Below, piece by piece: positions 35,125 to 44,385 of a stretch of DNA of 64,000 nucleotides (positions within the stretch are counted from its first letter, which is position 1; each line of letters opens with the position of its first letter). The notes beneath the pieces were generated by a model that had not been told where the DNA came from, did not search any database, and saw nothing but the letters and a program-made list of their open reading frames with translations. The position numbers and the translations under genes were made by a program. This DNA comes from Chryseobacterium antibioticum (GTDB taxonomy: Bacteria > Bacteroidota > Bacteroidia > Flavobacteriales > Weeksellaceae), in assembly GCF_012927325.1 (NCBI RefSeq), contig NZ_JABBGI010000022.1:1-64000 (forward strand), given 5' to 3'.

Positions 35125-36621
35125 TTAATAATTCAACCTTTCTAAACGTATTTTGTTGAATTTTTCCTTTTCATTGAATTCCTGAAGGAGAATATACCCC
35201 TCTTTTGCCATGTAAGGAATTGTAATATTACTTTCCGAAGACATTGGTAATACTTCCTGTTTCCACTGTTCGTTGATAAATGTATTGATAAAGAGGTTCC
35301 ATTTTTTCTCTTTATTTTTTCTTTCGGTATTGGCATAGAAAAATACCATATCGTTTTTATCATTCAGATACTGTGAAAAAAGATAGGTGCTGTTTTTTTG
35401 AGTGGGATAAACTTTGATATTTTTCAGTTTCATCGTTGGATCTAGGTTCATCATTATAATATCTGAAACTGTATTGTTTCTCCTGCTTATTTTCTGAAAA
35501 ACGGCAACAATGTCTTTGTTTTTCAAGAAACTTACTGATTTTATATCAAGATCTTTAGAGTCGAAAGGATCCTTAAGCTCTTCTATGTCTTTATGATTAC
35601 TGTAGACATCATCAAAAAGATGGACATCATTAAATGAAAGCTGATTGTTGTTTTTATCATAAATAAGCTTGACAAACCCTTCATTATAAAAATTGAGCGG
35701 ATTTCCGGAATACCTTATTAGGGATGTTAATTTATCATCTGTATTATATTTGTTGTTTATGGCTCCGTCTACAGAATTTAAAGTGATATAAAGGTTTCTT
35801 TCATAAGGAAAAGGTACTATAGAAAGGACCTTTCCTGTTTTCAGATCAAATACCATAAAATTGTATTCTGGTGAATCCTTTTGGTATTTTATTACTTTGG
35901 TAATCAGGATATCATTATCGTAGTTTACAATTTTAAAATGAACGAAATTGTTTTTATGATCTCCGTTAAAAAACTTATAATCCCAAATTTTTTGATATTT
36001 TTCATTGAAAAGCTTCAAAGAAATATCCTTATGAAAAGGCCTCTCATGTTTATATTCAAAAATAAGTGTTTGATTGTTGTTAAGTTCAACAATTTGAGAC
36101 GTTAATTTATATCCGGCAGTTTTCTTTAAATTTCTGTTATCATCTTTAAGTTCCCCATTAGTTTTGTAAGCAGATGTAGGGGTGAGATCGGTGCCATCAT
36201 ATTCAAAACTGTCTTTCTTTTTAATCTTGTAATCAGTGAGATTAATAATGAAATCTGCTGGAGTATAAAATGATGCATCATAAGCAAAATCGTATGCGCT
36301 ATAAGAAGGAGTTATAATTAAATCTTTTTCTGAATTGATATAAGGGTAGTACTCAATGGCTGTTTCATCACTTTCAAAATTTCCGGTGGAAAGGGAATTG
36401 AGGTTCTTATCAAAAATGATGTATTCTAATTTGTTCTTTTTTTTATTGCTTTCTGTTTTTCCTAAATTATAAAGTGCAAAATAACCAAAAAGATTTTTAT
36501 TGCTGTCAGATATAGATTTAAGACCTAAATATTTTCCGGCAGCTAAAGCAGCAAGATCCTGGGTTTGGGAAAAGAGTAAAGTTTGGAATAGCCCAAACAG
36601 TAATAAGGATAATTTTTTCAT
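35125..36621 (-). CDS. Secreted beta-rich hypothetical protein, paralogue B
   Basis: 498 residues with a signal peptide (to LLFSQ). It has the same architecture as the gene downstream, which it precedes by 44 bp. The start and end are well conserved between the two while the centre has drifted, so the pair arose by an old tandem duplication. Function is unknown; the beta-propeller guess rests on repeat rhythm only. Confidence 0.7.
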   Translation of the reverse strand: MKKLSLLLFGLFQTLLFSQTQDLAALAAGKYLGLKSISDSNKNLFGYFALYNLGKTESNKKKNKLEYIIFDKNLNSLSTGNFESDETAIEYYPYINSEKDLIITPSYSAYDFAYDASFYTPADFIINLTDYKIKKKDSFEYDGTDLTPTSAYKTNGELKDDNRNLKKTAGYKLTSQIVELNNNQTLIFEYKHERPFHKDISLKLFNEKYQKIWDYKFFNGDHKNNFVHFKIVNYDNDILITKVIKYQKDSPEYNFMVFDLKTGKVLSIVPFPYERNLYITLNSVDGAINNKYNTDDKLTSLIRYSGNPLNFYNEGFVKLIYDKNNNQLSFNDVHLFDDVYSNHKDIEELKDPFDSKDLDIKSVSFLKNKDIVAVFQKISRRNNTVSDIIMMNLDPTMKLKNIKVYPTQKNSTYLFSQYLNDKNDMVFFYANTERKNKEKKWNLFINTFINEQWKQEVLPMSSESNITIPYMAKEGYILLQEFNEKEKFNKIRLERLNY

Positions 36622-36766
36622 TATGTGTATTTGAGCAAAAATAATGAATTAGAGAATACGTCGGAAAAGTTTCAAAAAAAAGAGTATCCGCTAAATCAGC
36701 GAACTTTAAAATTTCCCATAGATTTAACAGATAATGTAGATGTTTATGCTGTAGGTAAGGAATAAA

Positions 36767-36788
36767 AAAGCCCCAATATTGGGGCTTT
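36767..36788 (-). terminator. Terminator after the glycyl-tRNA synthetase gene
   Basis: Perfect 22-bp palindrome with arms AAAGCCCCAAT and ATTGGGGCTTT. On the minus strand it is followed by six T residues (complement of 36764-36769). It ends four bases before the stop codon of glyS. Confidence 0.88.
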
Positions 36789-36791
36789 AAT

Positions 36792-38333
36792 CTATAGTTT
36801 AGAAAGTAAATTTCTGAAGTTCGTTTTCTCGTCGATGATTCTTCTTAATTCAGAAACAGGAACTCTTTCCTGCTGCATTGTATCTCTGTCTCTTATCGTT
36901 ACCGTATGATCCGTTAGAGAATCGTGGTCGATCGTGATACAGTAAGGCGTACCGATGGCATCCTGTCTTCTGTAACGTTTTCCGATGGCATCTTTTTCTT
37001 CGTAGAATAAGTTGAAATCATATTTCAGGTCGTTGAAGATCTTTTCTGCGTATTCAGCCAGACCGTCTTTTTTCATTAAAGGAAGAATAGCAGCTTTAAT
37101 TGGCGCCAATGCTGGTGGTAGAGATAAAACTGTTCTTTCTGAACCGTCTTCCAGTACTTCGTCTTTAAGACAGTGTGAGAAGATCGAAAGGAACAATCTG
37201 TCTAAACCTACAGAAGTTTCCACTACATAAGGTACGTAGTTTTCGTTTCTTTCCGGATCGAAGAACTGAAGTTTTCTTCCTGAGAATTCTTCATGAGCTT
37301 TTAAATCGAAATCCGTTCTCGAGTGAATTCCTTCCAGTTCTTTGAAACCAAATGGGAAGTTAAATTCAATATCAGCCGCTGCATTCGCATAGTGAGCTAA
37401 TTTCTCATGATCATGGAATCTGTAGTTGTCATTCCCTAAACCTAAAGCAAGGTGCCAGTTCAGACGTTTTGTTTTCCACTGCTCGTAGAACTCAAGTTCA
37501 GTTCCCGGAGCTACAAAAAACTGCATTTCCATTTGTTCAAATTCACGCATTCTGAAGATAAACTGTCTTGCAACGATCTCATTTCTGAATGCCTTACCGA
37601 TTTGTGCAATACCGAAAGGAAGTCTGTGACGTGACGTTTTCTGAACATTCAGGAAGTTAACAAAGATACCCTGAGCCGTTTCTGGTCTTAAATAAAGATC
37701 CATCGCACTGTCTGCAGAAGCTCCAAGCTTAGTTCCGAACATCAGGTTGAACTGTCTTACCTCCGTCCAGTTTTTAGAACCTGTATCAGGATCAGCAATT
37801 TCTAATTCTTCGATTAATGCTTTTACATCAGCAAGATCCTCATTTTCCAGAGATTTTGCCAGTCTTGAAAGAATAGCCTCTCTTTTGGCACGGTATTCCA
37901 GAATTTTTGGATTCGTCGCTACAAATTGAGCTTTGTCAAAAGAATCACCAAATCTTTTCGCTGCCTTTTCGATTTCTTTATTCTCTTTATCTTCAATTTT
38001 CAAACAGTAATCTTCCACTAAAACATCTGCTCTGAAACGTTTTTTAGAATCTTTATTGTCAATCAATGGATCGTTGAAAGCGTCTACGTGGCCTGATGCC
38101 TTCCATGTGGTAGGGTGCATAAGGATCGCCGAGTCAATACCCACAATATTTTCGTTAAGCTGTACCATGGCTTTCCACCAATACTGTTTGATATTGTTTT
38201 TTAATTCGGCACCATTCTGTCCATAATCATAAACAGCGGATAAACCGTCATAGATCTCACTGGAAGGAAAAATAAAACCATATTCTTTAGCGTGAGAAAT
38301 CACTTTCTTGAAAACATCTTCTTGCTTTGCCAT
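36792..38333 (-). CDS. glyS: Glycyl-tRNA synthetase (single-chain, class II)
   Basis: Charges tRNA-Gly. 513 residues from the ATG at 38333 (MAKQEDVFKK), which matches the family start better than an ATG eight codons upstream. Class II marks are present: motif 2 'KAFRNEIVARQFIFRMREFEQMEMQFF' in the middle and motif 3 'TSVGLDRLFLSIF', then a C-terminal anticodon-binding domain with 'RRQDAIGTPYCITID'. It is the single-chain dimeric type, not the alpha/beta GlyQS heterotetramer. Confidence 0.95.
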   Translation of the reverse strand: MAKQEDVFKKVISHAKEYGFIFPSSEIYDGLSAVYDYGQNGAELKNNIKQYWWKAMVQLNENIVGIDSAILMHPTTWKASGHVDAFNDPLIDNKDSKKRFRADVLVEDYCLKIEDKENKEIEKAAKRFGDSFDKAQFVATNPKILEYRAKREAILSRLAKSLENEDLADVKALIEELEIADPDTGSKNWTEVRQFNLMFGTKLGASADSAMDLYLRPETAQGIFVNFLNVQKTSRHRLPFGIAQIGKAFRNEIVARQFIFRMREFEQMEMQFFVAPGTELEFYEQWKTKRLNWHLALGLGNDNYRFHDHEKLAHYANAAADIEFNFPFGFKELEGIHSRTDFDLKAHEEFSGRKLQFFDPERNENYVPYVVETSVGLDRLFLSIFSHCLKDEVLEDGSERTVLSLPPALAPIKAAILPLMKKDGLAEYAEKIFNDLKYDFNLFYEEKDAIGKRYRRQDAIGTPYCITIDHDSLTDHTVTIRDRDTMQQERVPVSELRRIIDEKTNFRNLLSKL

Positions 38334-38450
38334 AATTTTTTTACGTCTGATGTGCAAAAATAGTGAAAATGTAGGAAGATGGAAGCGGGAAGATGGAAGT
38401 TTTTATAATGTAGAAAATTAGAAGCCAGGAACCTGCTTTCTCTACTCGCT

Positions 38451-38503
38451 ATTTTATTGGATTAGGCGCGGCGGCGGAGCCGCCGCGCCTAATCCAATAA
38501 AAT
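38451..38503. repeat. 53-bp perfect GC-rich palindrome
   Basis: Two perfectly complementary 25-bp arms flank a 3-base loop (GGA, 38476-38478). The inner part is almost pure G and C, while the outer ends (ATTTTATTGG) are AT-rich, unlike the surrounding DNA. It lies between divergent genes (glyS leaves to the left, a pseudouridine synthase to the right), so it is not a terminator for either. It is probably a dispersed REP-like element. Confidence 0.8.
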
Positions 38504-38562
38504 GAGCTCAAACATGCCGTTCAATCAGGGCTAAATCATCGGAAAATTTCTACTTTTGCCCC

Positions 38563-39258
38563 ATGTTAGAAATTCTTTATCGTGACGAGCATCTTATTGC
38601 CATCAACAAACCCAGCGGATTACTGGTTCATAAATCTTTTTATGCAGGAGAAGCAGATACTTATGCTATTCAGGAATTAAGAAACCAAATTGGGCGAAAA
38701 GTTTATCCTGTACATCGGTTAGACCGAAAAACTTCTGGTGTTTTGTTGTTCACTCTAGATAAAGAAACGCTTAGAATTATGAGCGACCGTTTTGCATCAC
38801 GAGAAGTCGAAAAGAAATACATAGCCATTCTTCGTGGTTGGACAAAGGAAGAAGAAACAATCGATTACGACTTGATTAATGAAAATGAAGTCAAGCAAAA
38901 TGCAGTTACTTACTATCGTCGTTTGCAGACTTCGGAAATAGATTTACCATTTTTAAAACATCAGACTTCAAGATATTGTTTAGTAGAAGCCATTCCTGAA
39001 ACAGGTAGATTTCATCAGTTGAGAAAGCATTTTAAGCATATTTTACATCCGATTTTAGGCTGTCGTAAGCACGGTTGCAATAAACAGAATAAATTGTGGC
39101 TTCAAACATTTGGCATCAACAAAATGACGCTTCACGCCCATCAATTGATTTTTAATCATCCTATTTCTAACGAAAGAATTACGGTAAATGCTACTATAGA
39201 TGACGAGTTCAAAAGAGTAGGAGATATTCTGAATTTCGATTTGAAATTGTATTCTTAA
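38563..39258 (+). CDS. truC: tRNA/rRNA pseudouridine synthase (TruC-like)
   Basis: 231 residues of the RluA superfamily, without an S4 domain. The catalytic block is YPVHRLDRKTSGVLLF, with the active Asp in HRLDRKTSG. The end has 'GRFHQLRKHFKHILHPILGCRKHG', which resembles TruC, the enzyme that makes pseudouridine 65 in tRNA. The starting ILYRDEHLIAINKPSGLLVH is typical. Symbol is given by similarity, not proof. Confidence 0.85.
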   Translation: MLEILYRDEHLIAINKPSGLLVHKSFYAGEADTYAIQELRNQIGRKVYPVHRLDRKTSGVLLFTLDKETLRIMSDRFASREVEKKYIAILRGWTKEEETIDYDLINENEVKQNAVTYYRRLQTSEIDLPFLKHQTSRYCLVEAIPETGRFHQLRKHFKHILHPILGCRKHGCNKQNKLWLQTFGINKMTLHAHQLIFNHPISNERITVNATIDDEFKRVGDILNFDLKLYS

Positions 39259-39280
39259 TTTAAACGCAAAGTCTAAGAAA

Positions 39281-39315
39281 TATCCTTGTCAAGGTTTCAA
39301 ACCTTGACAAGGATA
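39281..39315. repeat. REP-like perfect palindrome, copy 2
   Basis: 17-bp arms (TATCCTTGTCAAGGTTT and its complement) around a single C. The inner 29 bases match copy 1 at 186-218, except the central base; only the outer flanks differ. It is 23 bp downstream of the stop of the pseudouridine synthase. Confidence 0.75.
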
Positions 39316-39484
39316 TGAGTAGTATATACCCGCACTCAGATAAATCTTTTGCGTTAAAAAATATCTCTGATTTTACATATCGTTGTGTTTTATAGATAGT
39401 GTTTATAAAACATTTTTTAATAATATATCATAGGTTAACCGACCATTAATTTTAAATTAAGTATTTTTGTAAAACTTTTTTTCA

Positions 39485-40522
39485 ATGTACAAAAGTATCA
39501 TTCGACCTATTCTTTTCAAATTTGATCCCGAAGATGTTCATCACTTTACTTTTTCGGTGCTAAAGAATTTTGGATTTCTTACTCAATTATTTTTCCCTAA
39601 ACCTATTGAAGATAAACGTCTGGAAAGAGAAGTTTTCGGATTGAAATTTAAAAATCCTGTAGGGTTGGCTGCCGGTTTTGATAAAAATGCCGTCTTGTTC
39701 AACGAGTTGGGAGATCTTGGTTTCGGATTTGTAGAAATTGGAACTGTAACTCCAAAAGCACAGGTCGGAAATCCTAAGAAAAGACTGTTCCGTTTAATTG
39801 AAGATGGAGGAATCATCAACAGAATGGGCTTCAACAACGATGGTCTTGAAGCTGCCATAGAAAAACTGAAGGGCAATAAAGGAAAAATAATCATTGGAGG
39901 AAACATCGGAAAAAACACCGATACAACCCCGGAAAATTATACTCAGGATTATCTGGATTGTTTTGAAGGTCTTCATCCTCATGTAGATTACTTTGTACTG
40001 AATGTCAGCTGCCCGAATGTGGGAAGCCACGCCAAGCTGGAAGATGTAGACTATCTGCGTGAGCTGATTACAGAAGTAAAGAAAATCAACCAATTAAAAT
40101 CTGTACAGAAACCCATATTACTCAAAATTGCTCCGGATCTTAACAACAGTCAGTTAGACGAAATTGTTGAACTGATTGCAGAGACAAAAATTGACGGAGT
40201 AATTGTTTCTAATACCTCTGTCAACCGGAAAGGACTGAAAACCTCTCCTGAAGTTTTAGAACAGATAGGAAATGGCGGGTTGAGTGGAAAACCTATCCGC
40301 GAAAGAAGTACAAAAATGATCAAATACCTATCCGATAAAAGCAACAGAGCTTTCCCGATTATTGGGGTGGGCGGAATACATTCTGCAAAAGATGCTATCG
40401 AGAAACTGGATGCAGGAGCAAGTCTGGTACAGCTTTACACCGGATTTATCTATGAAGGTCCGGAACTGATCAATGAGATCAATAAAGAACTGTTAAAGAG
40501 AGCCAGCAGGCTTCCAAGATAA
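39485..40522 (+). CDS. pyrD: Dihydroorotate dehydrogenase (quinone), class 2
   Basis: Oxidises dihydroorotate to orotate in pyrimidine synthesis, using membrane quinone. 345 residues with the class-2 N-terminal helices ([17 protein letters not shown]), '[15 protein letters not shown]' for FMN binding, 'NVSCPNV' with the active-site region, and '[34 protein letters not shown]' for phosphate binding. The catalytic base is Ser in the class-2 'VSCPN' block. A monocistronic gene with its own terminator. Confidence 0.95.
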   Translation: MYKSIIRPILFKFDPEDVHHFTFSVLKNFGFLTQLFFPKPIEDKRLEREVFGLKFKNPVGLAAGFDKNAVLFNELGDLGFGFVEIGTVTPKAQVGNPKKRLFRLIEDGGIINRMGFNNDGLEAAIEKLKGNKGKIIIGGNIGKNTDTTPENYTQDYLDCFEGLHPHVDYFVLNVSCPNVGSHAKLEDVDYLRELITEVKKINQLKSVQKPILLKIAPDLNNSQLDEIVELIAETKIDGVIVSNTSVNRKGLKTSPEVLEQIGNGGLSGKPIRERSTKMIKYLSDKSNRAFPIIGVGGIHSAKDAIEKLDAGASLVQLYTGFIYEGPELINEINKELLKRASRLPR

Positions 40523-40528
40523 AAAATG

Positions 40529-40555
40529 AAAGAGAGCGTAAGGCTCTCTTTTTTA
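40529..40555. terminator. Terminator between pyrD and its convergent neighbour
   Basis: AAAGAGAGC (40529-40537), loop GTAAG, GCTCTCTTT (40543-40551), then more T residues. It overlaps the stop codon of the minus-strand gene that ends at 40553. Confidence 0.85.
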
Positions 40556-41440
40556 TTTGGATTTCACAACAGAGGCATTTTTAGTGTCAACGGTAAAAGT
40601 GTAAGCTGGGGAAGATGCTGTCTTACCCACTTTAAATTGTAATGTTTTTCGGTCTTTAGATTTTGACTCTACAGTATCGTAAATGTTTTCAAGACAGCTT
40701 TCCGTGAGAAATTCTTCGTAATTTTTATAATTCCAGTCTTTGGTAAAATATAAGACCCTATAGCCCTTTTCCCCTTCACTGGCACCACATCTGCCACAGG
40801 CATTAAAGTTGGATGAATGTTCAAAATATAACAGAATGCGGTTCCCATTTTCTCCTGAAGCGTAAGAAATTAGTTGGTTCCCTCCATGTTTATTAATGAA
40901 ATCAAAAGTATTGATCTTTTTATTGTTGGGTAATGTAAGATAATTATTAAAACGATAAATCATATCATTGCCGGTAAACAGCTGAGCAGGTTGAGCTTTT
41001 TTATTTAAGTAAAAATTTCCTGTAATAGAATTTCCTTTAAGATCACTCGGTTCAAAAATGATATATTCTTTGGGCGCCAATGCTTCCGCAATTTCAGCAG
41101 TTTTTTCTACTTGTTGAGGTGAAGTAATCTGGGTTTTAAACAGTTTAGAGCTTTGCTTCTGTTTGTTTCCAAAATAATATAGAGACAGTTTTCCGTAATC
41201 ATAAATGCCGGTCAATGGTATTTTTTTCTGATATTTATCGTAATAATACCACCCGTCTACAAAATATTGATACAAGCTACAGTCGGCAATTCCTGCATAA
41301 TACAGTTGCATGGTGATCGGTATTCCTGCAATTTCACCCTTGAAGATTTGCGAGGAATCTGTCACTTCTTTTAGGTCAACTTTCTGACAATAACAGAACG
41401 TAAAAAGAGAGAGAAATAAGACAATTAATAGTTTTTTCAT
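40553..41440 (-). CDS. Secreted hypothetical protein
   Basis: 295 residues with a signal peptide (LLIVLFLSLFTFCYCQ). No family is recognised. The body is rich in Tyr and Lys and beta-strand-like, with a Cys cluster 'FNACGRCGASEGEKGY' near residue 215-235. It is followed upstream on the same strand by the DUF445 gene (19 bp gap), so the two may be cotranscribed. Confidence 0.65.
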   Translation of the reverse strand: MKKLLIVLFLSLFTFCYCQKVDLKEVTDSSQIFKGEIAGIPITMQLYYAGIADCSLYQYFVDGWYYYDKYQKKIPLTGIYDYGKLSLYYFGNKQKQSSKLFKTQITSPQQVEKTAEIAEALAPKEYIIFEPSDLKGNSITGNFYLNKKAQPAQLFTGNDMIYRFNNYLTLPNNKKINTFDFINKHGGNQLISYASGENGNRILLYFEHSSNFNACGRCGASEGEKGYRVLYFTKDWNYKNYEEFLTESCLENIYDTVESKSKDRKTLQFKVGKTASSPAYTFTVDTKNASVVKSK

Positions 41441-41459
41441 GGTTGGTTGTGAGTAGCTT

Positions 41460-42731
41460 TTAGAGGAAGAAATTGGCGATGGTGTAGATAATCAGCCCGA
41501 CGAGTCCACCTACCAGGGTTCCGTTCACCCGGATAAACTGAAGATCTTTCCCTACTTCCAGTTCCATTTTTTCGCTCAGCTCTTTACCCTGCCAGTTTCC
41601 TACGGTAGAACTGATGAGGTTTCCAAACTGGTGGGTGTTTTTAAGGATATATTTGTAAGCGGTCACTCTTACCCAGTGATCGATCTTATTCTGAAGGTTT
41701 TCGTCTGTTTTTAAATTTTGTGAAAATTCATTCAGGTTTTTAGTAAGATAGCCTTTTAAAGAAGACTGGTCATCCTGAAGTTCTTTCATCAATGTTTTCT
41801 TGATGGAGGTCCAGATATCGCTGGAATACTCATCCAGTTTATCATTTTTAAGAAGGCCGTTTTTAATGGTTTTAAATTCATCATCCCATTTCGGATCTTC
41901 TTTCAGGTCCGTAGAAAATTCATAGATCTTTTGGGTAATGAGGTTTCGGATTTCATGCTGCGAATCTTCCTCAATTTCTTTAAAAAAGTCGGCAAGTCCG
42001 CTGGTAATTTTATTGGCAATCTTATGGTCAACAAAAGAAGGAATAAAAGAATAGCTTCCTTTTTCTACCCGCTCTTTGATCATTTCATCATTTTCGATGA
42101 TATATTCTTTGATCTGTTTGGAAAGATTGGTAACAATCCTCTGATGATCATTTTTTTCAAGGATATAACTGATGCCGTTTCCAACGACTTTATTGAGCTT
42201 GATGTCATCTGTCATTTCAGACACTTTTTTGCTGATAAACTGGCTTACAGAAGTGTCATCCAGCTTATTGAGAATGTCGAGAACAATGTCTGACAGGTTT
42301 CTGATCAGAATTTCCTGGCTCTTTTCTTTGGCGAGCCATTCTCCAACGAAGTTTGAAATTTTAATCTTTTGGATGTAAGGACGGATATTTTGTGGAGAAA
42401 GAAAATTACTTACCACAAAACTACCAAGATTGTCTCCCAGCCTCTGTTTACTGTTTTCAATCAGATTGGTATGCGGAATCGGAAGTCCAAGCGGATGCCG
42501 GAACAGGGCCGTTACCGCGAACCAGTCTGCCAAAGCACCTATCATGGCTGCCTCGGAAAAAGCCCGTACATATCCGACCCAATGGGAGGGATTAGATTTT
42601 TGAAGTAAGGTGGTGGCTATAAAGATAATGGCCATCAGGACAAATAATCCCGTGGCAAATGCTTTATATTTTCTCAGCTGTTTTCTTTTTGCTTCATCAT
42701 TCATATTCTCAAATTTACTAAATTTGATCAT
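41460..42731 (-). CDS. DUF445 family membrane protein
   Basis: 423 residues. A helix near 27-45 (ATGLFVLMAIIFIATTLL) anchors it to the inner membrane, followed by the family signature 'SEAAMIGALADWFAVTALFRHPLGLPIPHTNLI'. A long helical, charged central domain and a C-terminal helix (LVGGLVGLIIYTIANFFL) complete it. This fits the DUF445 (YjiN-like) family, whose function is unknown; the layout suggests a large periplasmic or cytoplasmic coil between two membrane segments. Confidence 0.88.
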   Translation of the reverse strand: MIKFSKFENMNDEAKRKQLRKYKAFATGLFVLMAIIFIATTLLQKSNPSHWVGYVRAFSEAAMIGALADWFAVTALFRHPLGLPIPHTNLIENSKQRLGDNLGSFVVSNFLSPQNIRPYIQKIKISNFVGEWLAKEKSQEILIRNLSDIVLDILNKLDDTSVSQFISKKVSEMTDDIKLNKVVGNGISYILEKNDHQRIVTNLSKQIKEYIIENDEMIKERVEKGSYSFIPSFVDHKIANKITSGLADFFKEIEEDSQHEIRNLITQKIYEFSTDLKEDPKWDDEFKTIKNGLLKNDKLDEYSSDIWTSIKKTLMKELQDDQSSLKGYLTKNLNEFSQNLKTDENLQNKIDHWVRVTAYKYILKNTHQFGNLISSTVGNWQGKELSEKMELEVGKDLQFIRVNGTLVGGLVGLIIYTIANFFL

Positions 42732-43019
42732 GAGATTTGTTTTAAAAATTAAACAACAAAAGAGAAGGGAGATTAAGGTTTAGTTCAAAAAATACTTTTA
42801 AAAGATTATTACAACGTAAATCGAAGATTTTCAGCTAACTAATGTGGTCTTTTTCAACATTATGATTTTAAACTTTATATCAACTGAAGTGTTTAAAAAT
42901 TTTTGCTCCTTTTGTGGTTTAATTAAAAGTAAAACTCATCATGAAATTTTTAACTTTCATTATTATTAATCATTCTGCAGGCCCGTCCGCAGAAGTTGTA
43001 GCCTATTAAAACTGTTCCT

Positions 43020-43466
43020 ATGGAAAATAAAGAAGCAAAAAACAATCCATACTATTCAAGAACCGACACCACAAAACTTGACATCTCCAATGATGAGTGG
43101 AAAAAGATCCTGGCTCCCGACTTATATGCTATATCCAGAGAAGCGGCTACAGAAAGAGCGTTTACAGGAAAATATAATGAATTTGATGAAATCGGGGACT
43201 ATTACTGTGCCGTTTGTGGTAATCACTTATTTCGATCTACCTCAAAATTTTCCAGTAGTTGCGGATGGCCAAGCTTTTTTGAAGCAGATAAAGAAGGGGT
43301 TTATTACAAAAAAGATACTGCGTATGGAATGGAAAGAGTAGAAGTGCTCTGTAAACGATGTGATTCTCATCTGGGGCATGTTTTTGATGACGGTCCAAAG
43401 CCTACCGGACTACGCTATTGTATGAATTCCGTGAGCCTGGAATTTGTTGGAGATTCTGAAAAATAA
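43020..43466 (+). CDS. msrB: Peptide-methionine (R)-S-oxide reductase MsrB
   Basis: 148 residues, cytoplasmic. Two zinc-binding CxxC motifs (CAVCG near residue 63 and CKRCD near residue 112), the 'FSSSCGWPSFF' substrate loop, and the catalytic cysteine in RYCMNSVSLEF. It repairs oxidised methionine. No MsrA domain is fused, so the protein is the stand-alone MsrB type. Confidence 0.94.
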   Translation: MENKEAKNNPYYSRTDTTKLDISNDEWKKILAPDLYAISREAATERAFTGKYNEFDEIGDYYCAVCGNHLFRSTSKFSSSCGWPSFFEADKEGVYYKKDTAYGMERVEVLCKRCDSHLGHVFDDGPKPTGLRYCMNSVSLEFVGDSEK

Positions 43467-43530
43467 GCCTCTTTAATTCACATAATCAAGACGTTAAAGT
43501 TTCTTAAATAGCGTTAAACTTTGTAGAGTT

Positions 43531-43549
43531 ATAACTGTCTGACAGTTAT
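43531..43549. promoter_or_regulatory. Palindromic operator candidate before the YkuD_2-type gene
   Basis: Perfect palindrome ATAACTGTC-t-GACAGTTAT, 7 bp before a -7 box TAATTTTG (43557-43564). Because it covers the region between -33 and -7, a bound protein would affect the promoter. No matching copy was found elsewhere in the window. Confidence 0.5.
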
Positions 43550-43594
43550 GTTTTTATAATTTTGCCTCACTAATTTGGAATTTAATATTATTGA

Positions 43595-44350
43595 ATGAGA
43601 GGAATTTATAGTGTATTAGGCCTGGTTTACATGGTCACGACTTCATTCTATCTTTCGCCGGCAAAGGCAGTAAAGAGTGAGAATGTCAACACATCAAAAA
43701 TTGAAAAAGTAGCAGACACGAAATCTGAGAAGACCGCTGGAAAAGCATCTTCATCAGAAGAATTGTACAAATCAATTCCCTTTGATCCTGAACATGAATT
43801 GAATTATGAGGTTTTCTCAAAAGCATTGACAGGATTTGAAAATTTAAAAAAAGCAGGATTGCTGAACCAAGATTCGCATTTATTAACTATCTGCGATTTT
43901 TCTATGTCCTCAAACACCAAAAGACTTTGGGTGATTGATACCAATGAGAAAAAGGTACTGTTCAATTCACTGGTAGCACACGGAAAAAATACAGGCGAAG
44001 AATTTGCTGCGAATTTTTCTAACACGGAAAGTTCGCTGCAGAGCAGTTTGGGATTTTATATCACGGATGCCACTTACCAGGGAGACAACGGATATTCTTT
44101 GAAATTGTTGGGTATGGATAAAGGTTTTAATGATGCAGCGTACAGAAGAGCGATCGTGATGCACGGAGCAGATTATGTAAGCGATGAATTTGCATCAATG
44201 CACAAAAGAATCGGAAGAAGCTGGGGATGTCCCGCAGTACCGAAAGCATTGACACAGCCGATCATTAATACCATAAAAGGACGAAACTGCCTTTTCATCT
44301 ATTATCCCGATCAGAAGTATCTTTCTTCCTCAGAATGGTTAAGATCTTAA
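43595..44350 (+). CDS. Murein L,D-transpeptidase catalytic domain protein (YkuD_2 type)
   Basis: 251 residues. The N-terminus (GIYSVLGLVYMVTTSFYLSPAKA) is a signal peptide, then a Ser/Lys-rich linker. The C-terminal half has the catalytic block 'HGADYVSDEFASMHKRIGRSWGCPAVPKAL', in which the His and the Cys of SWGCP are the YkuD-type active residues. It should act on peptidoglycan stem peptides in the periplasm (cross-linking or carboxypeptidase reaction). Confidence 0.85.
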   Translation: MRGIYSVLGLVYMVTTSFYLSPAKAVKSENVNTSKIEKVADTKSEKTAGKASSSEELYKSIPFDPEHELNYEVFSKALTGFENLKKAGLLNQDSHLLTICDFSMSSNTKRLWVIDTNEKKVLFNSLVAHGKNTGEEFAANFSNTESSLQSSLGFYITDATYQGDNGYSLKLLGMDKGFNDAAYRRAIVMHGADYVSDEFASMHKRIGRSWGCPAVPKALTQPIINTIKGRNCLFIYYPDQKYLSSSEWLRS

Positions 44351-44385
44351 TTTGATTAATAATTGTATAAAAAAATAATGCTAGT

